The position numbers and the translations under genes are program-made. A DNA stretch of 64,000 nucleotides from Agapetus fuscipes (Eukaryota > Arthropoda > Insecta > Trichoptera > Glossosomatidae): the NCBI GenBank assembly GCA_951799405.1, contig OX637350.1, positions 1,721,852-1,785,851 of the forward strand, in the 5' to 3' direction. The notes under the pieces are model-generated. The model did not search any database. It was not told where the DNA came from and saw nothing but the letters and a program-made list of their open reading frames with translations. Shown here one piece after another: positions 40,705 through 51,407 of the stretch (its first letter is position 1; every line of letters begins with the position of its first letter).

Positions 40705-41045
40705 TTCCTTGACTTATAGGTTGGTATAAGGCTGACCAACCATACAGTAAAAAATGGTTCACTTTGCCAATGTCACCCCTGTTTCAGAAAAGGTCGGCAA
40801 AAGTTGCAGGGTTTATGTTCCTTTGAGGTTTGGTTCTAATTTGTAAGTGCACATTCAGCATTTGTAAGCGCGAAATTACACGTGTCTGTTTGTGGGCATG
40901 CATTTGATATGAGTCTTATATAGATGTATTTATAAGGATTTTTTTTTTTTTTTTACATGACAAAAGGGCGCCGTTTTTGTGTGTGTCACACCTCACAGTC
41001 TTGAATGTTAATAAATCTTTGCCACTTAGATTATAGATTATATAC
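40705..41045 (+). repeat. Family A copy, plus, interrupted by a SINE-2/LINE tail
   Basis: TTCCTTGACTTATAGGTTGG to TGGGCATGCATTTGATATG, then a minus tail piece (GGGCGCCGTTTTTGTGTG, about 40,965-41,000), then AAATCTTTGCCACTTAGATT. Confidence 0.75.
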
Positions 41046-41046
41046 T

Positions 41047-41288
41047 AACAGCTTGGTATGAGGCTGACCCCCCGTACTGTAAAAATTGGATCAATTAGCA
41101 AATGTCAGCCCTGTTTCAGGTAAAGTAGCAGAGTTGTCAGATTCAAGTTCATTTTAAATTTTGGGTTATTTATTTACACATGTAGAAAATATGTAAAAGC
41201 AAACTTACACTTGTCTGCCTGTGGGCATGAATTAAATATTAATTTTAAATTCTTTTAAGTATTTGCTACTTAGATTATAGATCATAGA
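41047..41288 (+). repeat. Family A copy, plus, diverged
   Basis: GCTTGGTATGAGGCTGACC, AGCCCTGTTTCAGGTAAAG, ACTTGTCTGCCTGTGGGC, GCTACTTAGATTATAG. Confidence 0.75.
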
Positions 41289-41609
41289 AATCCGAAGGGA
41301 AAATTAAGAATTGCTCTAAGTTTAGTTGGAAATAAGAGTTTTTTGTTTAACTGAATGGAAAGAATCAAAGAATTTCTCAGAGGCGATTTTTGACATTGCG
41401 ATCACGTAGAATTGGTAACTTTGTTTGTTAAATTAGTCACAGAGGTCTTACTAATTTTGAACACAAGGGATAGACACAGAACCCTGTGTTAAGGGTTTTT
41501 GTCGAGAATTGCTGACTTCATAATGGTAAAAACCAAAAATTCTCACCGATTGCTCCGTGAGACTAGCTATTATAGAACATAATATTATCAACTTACATCG
41601 ATTGCGTCT
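41289..41609. other. No gene seen
   Basis: AT-rich sequence with no recognised element. Confidence 0.45.
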
Positions 41610-41860
41610 AAAATCTAAATCTAAATCAAAGCTGCAAAGATATATATCATTTAAGATTCATATTAAGCGCATCCCCACAAGCAGACATATTGTTTAACAT
41701 ACATGTCTGCTTATAAACCTACAATATAAACCCAATCTCAAATGAATATAAGCCCTGCAACTCTTGCCGACCTTCCCTGAAACAGGGGTGACATTGGCAA
41801 AGTGAACCATTTTTTACAGTATGGGTGGTCAACCTCATATCAACCTATCAGTCATAATCA
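41610..41860 (-). repeat. Family A copy, minus
   Basis: TCTAAATCAAAGCTGCAAAG, CTCTTGCCGACCTTCCCTG, GGTGGTCAACCTCATATC. Confidence 0.85.
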
Positions 41861-41955
41861 ATAAACTAGCCTAATTCTTTTGCTTACTGTCACTCTTTTA
41901 CTAAGACCATAATTTTTTTAACAAACAAAGAATAGGGTACTCGTATATAGAGCTC

Positions 41956-42204
41956 TAACGGGGCTATTCTTAGACATTTTAATCGTCGGTTGAGCCCACG
42001 CTTTGACAAACTAATGGTGCCTGAGCTGGAAGTTTCATCAGCACGGTCATTCTTACCTACCGAATTTTATAATATTTGTATGAAAACAAATCAGCTGTTC
42101 AGTTGCAGCCATCTTGCATTGACAGGTCTTTATACAAATGCATCATTAGTTTGTCAAAGCGTGGGCTCAACCGACGACTAAAATGTCTAAAAATAGCCCC
42201 GTTA
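41956..42204. mobile_element. MITE with 65-bp terminal inverted repeats
   Basis: TAACGGGGCTATTCTTAGAC at left and its complement at right, extending through GTTGAGCCCACGCTTTGAC to AAACTAATG. About 65 bp with three mismatches, all transitions. The interior is about 120 bp with no coding content. Confidence 0.75.
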
Positions 42205-43247
42205 AAGATTAGATGTGGCCGCCTTAAAAATGATGTTAATCTGATGGAAAGATCTTAATTTGTTAGGTCTATGGACAATAAAGATGCCTTGATTATATTT
42301 TTATGACAACCATAACATAGTTATGACGAAGTTACATGTAGTTTCTTGGAATGCTCGTTACCAAGACATTAAATAGAGCTAACGCAATGAATTTACACTT
42401 TACTAATTGAGAGATTACTATAAAATAAGATATTCCTTCTTCGTGGACTAATTATTGAGTTATTCAGGCTAATAGTAGACTTCACAGTTAGTCATATAAA
42501 TTGTTTTTTTCTCTCTTAATTAAGGAAAGAGGGCAATCAAGCTGTTTTTGCTATTATGAGGCTGATGTCACCCCTGTTTCAGGGAACGTTGACACTCCGC
42601 AGTTGCCAAAAGCAAGCGAGGTGCCGTGTCGCTTCGAGCCTTGAAAATGTTCCCAGCTCGAGGGAACGAAACGTCGTCAGACAAAATTACTGCAAGTAAA
42701 ACATGATCTAACTGATGAAAAACTATGTCATCCAACACTAATCGTGAAATTGAAAGTGAAAATTTAAAATTTTATTTCATTTTTAGAACCCTGTTCTTGA
42801 AACCTACTGGTCTATCAACCGCAGATTTTTAAAAATGCGTTTATATATTAAGGAAATAACTGTGAATATGCATTTGCATGCATTTAATAATGCAATGTCA
42901 TCCATTTTTAATTTTCAAATTCAATTTTTACAAACTTTAATAATAAAAAAATCACGATATAAAACTACAAAGCCTTCATTATTTTGTGATAATCATCTGA
43001 TACATGTAACAACACTCTTGTAAACAGTTACAAAACATACATTCACACGCTCGTAAGCCGACACTTCTGCGGCTTGCAAAAAAAAAAAATTCGGCGTGCG
43101 CTTCTTCGAATTTCGTTAATTTTATTGTCACTCGAGAAAGTCTCTTGTCGATTCCTGCTCTTCTCTACGTGCCTATAAGAGCGAATTGCCTTCTCAGGAA
43201 AAAATCGACGTGCAATTACTGCGGTATTGCGGTGATTGGATGTCCTG
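42205..43247. other. No gene seen
   Basis: A family A fragment (TGTCACCCCTGTTTCAGGG, 42,565-42,583) is joined to a more complex unassigned patch (42,590-42,700, including CGAGGGAACGAAACGTCGTC). The rest is AT-rich. Confidence 0.45.
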
Positions 43248-43302
43248 TTCTGCCCTGTCCTGTTCTGTCCTGTTCTGTCCTGTTCTGTCCTGTTCTTTTA
43301 CG
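43248..43302. repeat. 10-bp tandem repeat (TGTCCTGTTC)n
   Basis: About five and a half units, nearly perfect. Confidence 0.9.
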
Positions 43303-43649
43303 ATGACGTAATCTCATCACATGTCTGAAACTCAATCAGTTTTTTTTTGCGATCGTACATAATATCAGAGTCAATGTGAGTTTCATTTTAGTATGATATA
43401 AAATGCATATTGTATTGATTGATCTTTCCTTAGCACGGATACGAACACAAAAAACTTTAATATCGAAAAATATTTGACTTATGTCTGATGTTTCAAATTA
43501 TTTTGTATATTGATCAATACTTCTTATTTTTTTTTAATAGATTTGTGAAGAGGAATGCAATTTACCAATCTATTTTGAATGTCTAAAAACAGGTTACATT
43601 ATCAATTAATAATTCGTACTTGAATTTTTGTACTGAATTATTTATCAAT
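43303..43649. other. No gene seen
   Basis: AT-rich; a short shared repeat (GATTTGTGAAGAGGAATGC) lies at 43,541. Confidence 0.45.
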
Positions 43650-43800
43650 AGCTACTCAATAACATCTGTTGAACCAGGGTCCAGGTTATTATCGATAGGA
43701 CATGATGCAGGCGGGGTTCAAACCAACGTTAGTGTCAATGATGTAAACGTGAGTGCCAACGGCTTATCCCCTTGACAATGTCAGCGACTTCTTCTTTTTC
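43650..43800 (-). mobile_element. SINE-3 copy (putative tRNA-derived), minus
   Basis: CAATAACATCTGTTGAACC and GGCGGGGTTCAAACCAACG, then CAACGGCTTATCCCC. Matches 35.4 kb in its first 60 bases. Confidence 0.45.
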
Positions 43801-44029
43801 TTTTTGATTTAGATCTTTACGTCTGTGATTCACAAAAAAAAAACAGGTTCCTGTATCTTGAGATGAGGCGTCCATCTATTGGGTCTTCAATTTGGTCTTT
43901 GACCTATTGGCATCTCATTAGCTACGATGTGTGAGTCTTCCATGACTCATTCTGAAGACATGATCTCTTCAAAATCACCTCCTGGATCTGCTCCATCTAT
44001 GTTCATATGTCCTCTATTTCACAGGCGTT

Positions 44030-44118
44030 TAACACCGAAACAGAAACTCTCCGTGGGGATCGTGCGCTAGCCCTGTGGTATGGAATGCTAGCATTCTACC
44101 AACTGAGCTATCGACCGG
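44030..44118 (-). mobile_element. SINE-1 head, minus (seed of the 63-bp array)
   Basis: ACACCGAAACAGAAACTC, then GGTATGGAATGCTAGCATTC and TACCAACTGAGCTATCGACCGG. The A-box end merges into the 63-bp tandem repeat. Confidence 0.65.
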
Positions 44119-44229
44119 TCCATATTGTGCGTTACTCGAACAACATAACTCTAGCATTCTACCAACTAAGCCATCGACCGGTCCATATTGTGCGTTACTC
44201 GAACAACATAACTCTAGCATTCTACCAAC
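44090..44229. repeat. 63-bp tandem repeat, left part (2 copies plus partial)
   Basis: ATCGACCGGTCCATATTGTG recurs at 44,110 and 44,173. The unit contains the SINE-1 A-box end plus GCGTTACTCGAACAACAT. A third copy is cut at CTACCAAC, where the hAT begins. Confidence 0.9.
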
Positions 44230-45434
44230 CAGTGGCGGCTCCAGCTAAGGTGCATCGGTGCATTGCACCTCCTGTAAGAATGCCACGACCCATCACTTAC
44301 AATTTTGTTCCCCATAAAATATCCTCTGTGTCAAGTCCTATTTTACATTTATCATTATTTTACATATTATACAGCTCTACGAACATGTAAAGACTACGAG
44401 TTGCTAGGTATTTAAATGTATAATATTATCGCGTGCATATGTGGCAATGCCCCATACTTCCTTCTATGAAGTCCATACATTTATTGAAAAAACAGCTCAA
44501 ACGGTGAATACTGAGGTGCCTGTACATTTTTAGATAGCAGCTCCGGCACTGCACGCTTTTCCTAGGTAAGTGACATGACATGAACGGAGAAGAATTGTGA
44601 CAAAACTTTTTTTTTTATTCTACCAAAGGAACTCTTATGTTCAGAGCATATCCAACTCTTTGTTTAAAAGACTTCAATATTCGTCATTTAAAACAAAACT
44701 ATAAAGTATTTCCTGACACTTAACTATTGCGTTTACAAAAAAAATAATGAAAACTGAAACGCTCACAACAGATACTGCTTTAGTATCAATAAAAATCTTC
44801 GCATAAAGTATGTTTGTGTTTTACCATAAAGCTCTATACTTAAAATATAATTCAAATACAATGCTTTATTGTTAGCCAGGATACAAATTGTTTATTTTAA
44901 GATCAAGTTAAGCCCGACAAAAACTCATTACTTTTTAATTTATCGACGTTTTTATTATTTGCTTGAGGATTCCATTCCTAGTGAAAAATATTCAGTCGTG
45001 GTCAACAAGTGTTTTTTCGAGCATTTTAAGCAAAATAATACAAATGGATAAACTGTGTTTTAACTGATATGAAACCAACCATCTCTACGCTAGTGGCGGT
45101 CAGCGTCAGTCAGCGTCTTTACTCTGTTCTGTGATCGCATATTTATTTTTATATTCTCAGCATTCCCTACTTTCTTCGTGAGTTCTCTTATTTTTTTCAG
45201 TCTGCAGATTTCAATAATTTGAAATGTTGCTTATTTAATCAATTTATTAATTTGTCAGTCTTGCTCTTCCACGCTTTCCTTGGGGATCATCTTTGTGCAC
45301 TATTTTTATCAGTCGTGAATCGTCCATTATTTGTAGATGCTCAACTAAACTCTTTGCCCAGCTATACGCCCAATTGTACTCTTTTGTACCATCACTCATA
45401 TTCTCCACTATAACGTACTTTAAAATATCTCTTT

Positions 45435-45474
45435 AAACTAATCATCCATACTTTAAAGTATGGATGATTAGTTT
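45435..45474. repeat. Perfect 40-bp palindrome
   Basis: AAACTAATCATCCATACTTT followed immediately by its exact reverse complement; no spacer. Confidence 0.9.
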
Positions 45475-46074
45475 TGTCAAAGGTTGCAAATCTCTGAACT
45501 TGCTAATCTTGCAGAACAATACTTTCTTGTTATTTTTAAGAATGTAAGTACAAGATGATGTCACAGATCTTTCCTCCTCCTGCTCCATAATCTTAATTTA
45601 ATTTAAATTCAGTTAAGTTGGATTTTTCTCCGGAGGCAGACCTTAGTCCCTTTAATATATTTTCGTATTTTAAGTGACGATATTGAATTTCTTATGTAAA
45701 TTTATAATTAACACTCATTTGTGAGGTAGATAAAATAAACAAATATTCATGTAAAAGCTGTGAGGTAGATTAATTATTAAATGGTGTTGGTGTGAAGGAA
45801 AAGGTTTTATGTGAAGTGTTTTTAAGTGCTATGTTTTGCTGTGTTGTTATGAAGTGAATTAATTTGGATTTACCGACGGCGATCATCCCCGTTAAAGGAA
45901 GCTCTTTTACACAATGTAAGTCATCGATTATAATATTCGTGCTAACATTTCAGCGAACATTTTCAAGGCCGGTCAGCGTGAAGTGTATGGTACATTGGGG
46001 GGAGTGGGGGAAGAGGTGTAGGCCATAATTATATTGAAAATTTCTGCCACCCAATATTCTGACCCATCGGCCGT

Positions 46075-46220
46075 CACTGTCAGCCCCCACGGGAGCTGGG
46101 AAACCTCCACGTCAACCGAAGTGGTTGGCGTAAGGACTGCCCCCTTACCTGTAAAAATAAATAAGTTACACTCGTCACGGGAAAAATGCGGCAAGAAGTT
46201 ACACTATATATGTGGCTTAG
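46075..46220 (+). mobile_element. SINE-1 3' half, plus (nested in hAT)
   Basis: CAGCCCCCACGGGAGCTGGG, AGTGGTTGGCGTAAGG, AAGAAGTTACACTATATATG. Confidence 0.75.
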
Positions 46221-46436
46221 TAAAAAAAACTTGCTTCAAATACATTTAATTGTTGTAATTGTTTGTTATATGCAACAAAACGGGTGTAGGTACGTTCTCG
46301 TGTATACCTAAATAAAATATTTATAATATGTATGTATTTCTTGCAACTTTCATTCCAAGCAAAATGGAAAATAAAAGAAAAAATGTAAATGCAGAAATTA
46401 TGAACTGCCAACATTTCTAATGACGAGCCGCCTCTG

Positions 46437-46745
46437 CTACCAACTAAGCCATCGACCGGTCCATATTGTGCGTTACTCGAACAACATAATTCTAGCATTC
46501 TACCAACTAAGCCATCGACCGGTCCATATTGTGCGTTACTCGAACAACATAACTCTAGCATTCTACCAACTAAGCCATCGACCGGTCCATATTGTGCGTT
46601 ACTCGAACAACATAACTCTAGCATTCTACCAACTAAGCCATCGACCGGTCCATATTGTGCGTTACTCGAACAACATAACTCTAGCATTCTACCAACTAAG
46701 CCATCGACCGGTCCATATTGTGCGTTACTCGAACAACATAACTAT
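46437..46745. repeat. 63-bp tandem repeat, right part (5 copies)
   Basis: ATCGACCGGTCCATATTGTG at 46,451, 46,514, 46,577, 46,640 and 46,703, an exact 63-bp period with almost no divergence. Confidence 0.95.
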
Positions 46746-46757
46746 TATGTAAGTATA

Positions 46758-47063
46758 ATGTTTCGCATATGAGTAGTTGTGTTTGTCTGTGTTAGTGTAA
46801 TAATAAATCTCTCTAGAAATAAATAGACACTTGGGTATACAATTTGTGTTTGATAATAATTTGTATTTGTTGGAGATTGGTTGAATCGAATGTTCTGGTG
46901 AAATCTAGCAAGTAGCGAATCTCCATGTTTCGAGAATGATTTTTATTTTTTGTATAAATTAGAGACCGAAATTCCATATGACTTTATAAAGTCTAACCGA
47001 AAGTAAGAAAATAAATAAACTACAATTTTTATAAAATAGAACCGACTAAAAACATAACAAGAA
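46758..47063 (+). mobile_element. LTR copy, internally shortened
   Basis: TGTTTCGCATATGAGTAGTTG, TCTAGCAAGTAGCGAATCTC, CATGTTTCGAGAATGATT, then AACCGACTAAAAACATAACA. Family as at 9.2 kb; flanks do not show a clear duplication. Confidence 0.65.
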
Positions 47064-47660
47064 TGTTAACAACAAAAATGAATAGATAAGTATAGCCTGC
47101 CTGTTCGAGTGCAATAAATAACAAATTTAATGAGAAATCTCGAGCTACGTATGGAATCTAGTTATCAAAAAGATCGACTGTTAATTTCAGCCGATCGTAA
47201 AGAAGTTAACGTCATAAAAAAAAACATCACATCTAGTAATTTTTAATCAAGCCGCGACGGAAATGGCGGCAATAATCATAACTATTAAAACACTTTCCAT
47301 TCGGGAGGCGGCATAAGTTGAGGAGGTATTGGCCACTCCCAACAAGCCGCCTGGGGCAGATAGGCACAAAGAATGAGAAGTAATCGGATTTATTATTTGG
47401 ATCTTGATGATGATGATGATGGAGAGATATGCAATTTAAAAACATTTTTATTTTTTGTTAATTTAACTAATATGTATTTACTCTGCGTCTTTAACATTAC
47501 AAACTTCTTTTTACAAACGAAATACTGGCCTTTGAAATTTTACTTATTTCAATGGACTCGGTTCCAATTCTATAGACAACTAAATTGTGACGTCAAACTG
47601 CGGGGTAGCTAGGGAAAGGGCAAACAAACATTTTGTTATGTTTCCTTGACTTATAGGTAG
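47064..47660. other. No gene seen
   Basis: (GAT)n near 47,405 yields a D-rich frame of no significance. A family A start (TTTCCTTGACTTATAGG) is at 47,641. Confidence 0.5.
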
Positions 47661-47667
47661 GTTAGTA

Positions 47668-47773
47668 ATCTAGCAACGACGATACCATGTTGAAAGCACC
47701 GGTTCCCATGCAACATTGGGCGCGGACAGTACTTGGATGGGTAACCGCTCAGGTACACCGCGTGTCGTTGGCA
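47668..47773 (+). pseudogene. 5S rRNA pseudogene (internally deleted)
   Basis: AACGACGATACCATGTTGAA, AGCACCGGTTCCC, AACATTGGGCGCGG, CAGTACTTGGATGGGTAACC and ACACCGCGTGTCGTTGGC align in order with insect 5S rRNA. About 18 bases are missing between GGTTC and AACATTGGGC, so the internal promoter is damaged. Ends pair as AACGAC/GTCGTT. No T-run terminator. It sits 5 bases before a SINE-2 copy. Confidence 0.8.
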
Positions 47774-47777
47774 TCTT

Positions 47778-48089
47778 GGACCGGTCCGTAGTCCGTAGTG
47801 GCAACACATCGGACTCGTAAATGGAAGGTTGTGGATTCGGATCCCGGCGGAGCACAAAAATATATCATTTATATTTCGAATGTGCTCTTCGCTGGGTTAA
47901 AAAATTCATAAACCTTTACCAAAGACCGGTCACTGAAAGGTCCAATCAACCTTACAACAACTGGGTCTTGCTTGAGAATTGGCGCTTTCTACAGCGACGA
48001 CCAAGGTCGCAGAGGGCTCTTGAGGTGTGATACACACAAAAACAGCGCTCACCAAATAAATCCTCCTAATATTATTATTATTATTATAA
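47778..48089 (+). mobile_element. SINE-2 full-length reference copy
   Basis: Head ACCGGTCCGTAGTCCGTAG and GTGGATTCGGATCCCGGCGG (B-box-like), body AAGACCGGTCACTGAAAGG and GGGTCTTGCTTGAGAATTGG, tail GCTCTTGAGGTGTGATACAC and AAAACAGCGCTCACC, then AATAAATCCTCC and (ATT)n. About 310 bp. Confidence 0.88.
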
Positions 48090-48134
48090 GTAGGAGCCTT
48101 ACAGCCGTACTGTCAAAATTATTTCATTTTGTCA

Positions 48135-48378
48135 ATTTTTCCCCCAGTGCGTGTTTGGCTTATCTACCATTTGATTCAAAGATGACCTTACAATGAAATT
48201 GTCTTAAAAATAACATTACGTAATCTGAGCTCATAATTAATGTAAAATACGATAATGTGAGAGCTGTTTTAAATATTTCTACAATCAAATTCCATAAGAC
48301 ACATTGGTCCAATACACATACAAGCATTGCTCTTGTGAAATTACTTCTGATGGACATAAGACAAACAATAACTAAAAG
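48135..48378 (+). repeat. Family D reference copy, plus
   Basis: CAGTGCGTGTTTGGCTTATC, ACCATTTGATTCAAAGATG, AAGACACATTGGTCCAATAC, CATTGCTCTTGTGAAATTAC, GATGGACATAAGACAAAC. No coding or TIR structure seen. Confidence 0.65.
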
Positions 48379-48387
48379 AATGCAATG

Positions 48388-48540
48388 TCACATGTTTCAA
48401 AGAACGACGGAAAAACTTTCAGGTTGTACGAGTATGTTAATTTGAGATTTTGGTTTGTATTTCGTCAATGCACATGCAGAATTTGTAAGCGCGGACATAC
48501 ACATGGCTACACAACTTGCAACTTAGATTACAGATATTTA
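48388..48540 (+). repeat. Family A 3' half, plus, diverged
   Basis: ACGAGTATGTTAATTTGAG, TTTGTAAGCGCGGACATAC, CTTGCAACTTAGATTACAG. Confidence 0.65.
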
Positions 48541-48984
48541 AATAAAACTTTTTTTTTTGCATCTCAAAACCCCCATACCTACATGCAATCTCTCCATTGC
48601 CGCTGCAGCCATTGATCAATTGTTTTAATTACGTTGTTACTGCTTCTGGAATGTTGTTCCAATAAACCGCGATGGAGCGTCGGCAGGTTTCAAGACAATC
48701 AATTATCACAACAACTAAATTATTTCAATAATTATTGCTCTCCACAAACTCCGATTCAATAGATATAATATATCTGCAATATAATCTATAATCTAAGTCG
48801 CAAAGATATATGACATTTATTATAGATGGACTTTTTAACTTCCATTGGAGCTTTTAGTATAAATTCAGAAGAATCCCTCCTTACCAAGCATTCAAATAAA
48901 ATTTGTTTAAATAATTACTCAATTATATATACATGCATTTTTTTTTTTTTTAGTGGACCCTATTCTACAGTACTACAGTGGTCA
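48541..48984. other. No gene seen
   Basis: Contains a family A tail (AATCTAAGTCGCAAAGATAT, 48,785-48,830, minus) and AT-rich filler. Confidence 0.45.
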
Positions 48985-49243
48985 ACCTCATCTAATCTAA
49001 TCTAAGTTGCAAATATATGCAATATTAAAGATTTACATTATATGCATTTTCACAAGAAGACACGTATAAGTTCGCGCTTAAACATGCTGCATGTGGACCT
49101 ACAATCTAAAAACCCGAATCTAAAATGAGCATACACCCTGCAACTCCTGCCGACCTTCCCTGAAACAAGACTGACATTGGCAAAGTTAACCATTTTCTAC
49201 AGCATGGGTGGTCAGCTACATACCAACCTATAAGTCAAGAAAC
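48985..49243 (-). repeat. Family A copy, minus, full length
   Basis: CATCTAATCTAATCTAAGTTG to CAACCTATAAGTCAAG with all consensus blocks. Confidence 0.88.
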
Positions 49244-49802
49244 ACACACAACAAATTACATTTTTAAAACTCAAGATCAATACTATCGTCAAGAGGTTCT
49301 GACGGGACTATTTCCGGACCAGCGCTGTTTTATTTCAAGCATACACTTTAAATCAAATTACATAGCATGGCGCTTTCTCAAAGAAATACAAGCAAATTTA
49401 TTCAAAAGTGATTTTAAAAGATTTGATAAATTTATTTAATATATTATTACTTTGTATGCAATCATCTGGCTGTAAATAACATAATAATCTGAATTTTTTA
49501 TTGAGATATTTTATTACTGCAATTTAGTGCACGTGCATACCAAGGCGAAGAGATAATAATGATAATAATAATGTTAAGTTGCACTTTTATGTGACATGTA
49601 TAACGGGGCGCTCGCGGCTCGCTTGAAGTTTTCGACGATTATGAAATCCGTGTCATTTTACGCTTGTGCCATTTCGGCTCTCTCGCCTTTGCACTCGATG
49701 AAAAATGAGCAAACTTAAATCATCACATTGTATTTTAAGCTTTTAACTGGTAAAGCTACATTTTTTTTTAACAAGGGAAAGCAGTCTCGTCCTACATTGC
49801 TA
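49244..49802. other. No gene seen
   Basis: AT-rich, with one GC-richer patch at 49,600-49,690. No element recognised. Confidence 0.45.
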
Positions 49803-50030
49803 GCGAATGTATCGGTCGATAGATAGCGAGCGATTGCATTGGTCGATAGATGACAATCGATTACATCGGTCGATAGATAGCGAGTGATAGCATCGGTCGA
49901 TAAATGACAAGCGATTACATCTGTCGATAGATAGAGAGTGATTGCATCGGTCGATAGATGACAAGCGATTGTATCGGTCGATAGATGACAAGCGATTACA
50001 TCGGTCGATAGATGGCAACTGGCAAGCGAT
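49803..50030. repeat. 27-bp tandem repeat, 8 copies
   Basis: The GGTCGATA anchor recurs at 49,814, 49,841, 49,868, 49,895, 49,922 (TGTCGATA), 49,949, 49,976 and 50,003, an exact 27-bp period with two alternating variants (GATAGCGAG and GATGACAAG). The in-frame period creates long minus-strand frames that I reject. Confidence 0.95.
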
Positions 50031-50106
50031 GAAACAAAGCCGAAAAACAAACACAGAAACGGAAAATCATATATATCACATCTATCTATCTATAACTATA
50101 AAGAAG

Positions 50107-50147
50107 GATGTATGTATGTATGTATGTATGTATGTATGTATGTATGT
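50107..50147. repeat. (ATGT)n microsatellite, short allele-like copy
   Basis: About ten uninterrupted units. Confidence 0.9.
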
Positions 50148-50708
50148 CCCCTATAGACTCATAAACCGCTCATCCGATTTTGACGAAATTTTCAGGAAAC
50201 ATGTAACATATTCTTAGAACGAATCCTGTGAAGTTTGATGGTGATCAAATAAACAGTGGTTCTCAATTCTCGATATTTCAGCAACGAGGTCGGTAAATTT
50301 TGAAACCACCCAATAGAAGAAGACCATTGTATTCAACTACAATACATAATCTTAGTTGCAAATATACATTTACATTAAAGATTCATATAAAATGCATGCT
50401 CACAAATAGACACATGTAAGTTCACGCTTACAAATGCTGCATGTGTACCTACTCCTAATTTAAAATCCAAATCTAAAATGAACAACCCAGTAACTTTTAC
50501 TTTACGCCAACTTGAAATGGATGTTATTCAGCTCCTGAGTGGCTTGACACTCATTTCTTATGAAGGCTGAGTAAGCCTTGCCGGTATTTTATTTTGGGTT
50601 TAAAATAAACACTGAAACGGGAAATAATTTCTGACAACTTCGGTGGGATTCTAACTCGAGATCTCGGCATGGAATGCAATCTATCTATCTATATCTATAA
50701 AGAAGGAT

Positions 50709-50811
50709 GTGTGTATGTATGTATGTATGTATGTATGTATGTATGTATGTATGTATGTATGTATGTATGTATGTACGTATGTATGTATGTATGTATGTAT
50801 GAATGTATGTT
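50709..50811. repeat. (ATGT)n microsatellite, expanded copy
   Basis: About 25 units with a few substitutions. Confidence 0.9.
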
Positions 50812-51407
50812 CCCTATAGACTCATAAACCGCTCATCCGATTTTGACGAAATTTTCAGTAAACATGTAACATATTTTTAGAATGAATCCTGTGAAGTTTG
50901 ATGGTGATCAAATAAACAGTGGTTCTCAATTCTCAATATTTCAGCAACAAGGTCGGTAAATTTTGAAACCACCCAATAGAAGAAGACCATTATATTCAAC
51001 TACAATACATAATCTTAGTTGCAAATATACATTTACATTAAAGATTCATATAAAATGCATGCTCACAAGTAGACACATGTAAGTTCACGCTTACAAATGC
51101 TGCATGTGTACCTACTCATAATTTAAAATCCAAATCTAAAATGAACAACCCAGTAACTTTTACTTTACGCAAACTTGAAATGGATGTTATTCAGCTCCTG
51201 AGTGGCTTGACACTCATTTCTTATGAAGGCTGAGTAAGCCTTGCCGGTATTTTATTTTGGGTTAGAAATAAACACTGAAACGAGAAATAATTTCTGACAA
51301 CTTCAGTGGGATTCTAACTCGAGATCTCGGCATGGAATGCAGTTACTCTACCAACTAAGCTATAGACCGGACTTTTTACAAATATGGTGGATCGATATCG
51401 GTTTGGT

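Larger units (their letters stand above)
44230..46436. mobile_element. hAT element (about 2.2 kb), coding-dead, with 8-bp target duplication
   Basis: The left end CAGTGGCGGCTCCAGC and the right end (reading inward) CAGAGGCGGCTCGTCA form hAT-type inverted termini. CTACCAAC flanks both sides (44,222-44,229 and 46,437-46,444). The interior has scattered short frames, the longest about 60 codons near 44,869, and no transposase I can recognise. It also holds a nested SINE-1 piece and a perfect palindrome. The element splits a single 63-bp array into two parts. Confidence 0.85.
50079..51374. repeat. Composite segmental tandem duplication, 2 copies
   Basis: Each unit contains a Helentron-like 5' piece (TATAAAGAAGGATG, (ATGT)n, CTATAGACTCATAAACCGC, TTTGACGAAATTTTCAG), then a minus family A piece (50,345-50,490; 51,005-51,150), then a minus SINE-1 piece (50,520-50,680; 51,185-51,374). 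Unit 1 starts about 50,079 and unit 2 about 50,680. The copies are nearly identical apart from the length of the ATGT run. Confidence 0.85.

Noticed and set aside
44869..45051. 60-codon frame inside the hAT as transposase remnant
   Set aside because: I cannot see any hAT transposase motif; too short to decide.
46437..46745. CRISPR-like array
   Set aside because: Contiguous tandem copies without unique spacers, in a eukaryotic genome.
46217..46752. Frames of 110-156 codons across the 63-bp array
   Set aside because: The tandem unit has a period divisible by three and comes from a SINE-1 head; no protein similarity.
47373..47612. Frame with a DDDDD run as an acidic protein
   Set aside because: The run is a (GAT)n microsatellite; no other support.
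49715..50217. Open frames of 84-111 codons across the 27-bp array
   Set aside because: The period of 27 keeps frames open; the peptides are simple repeats.
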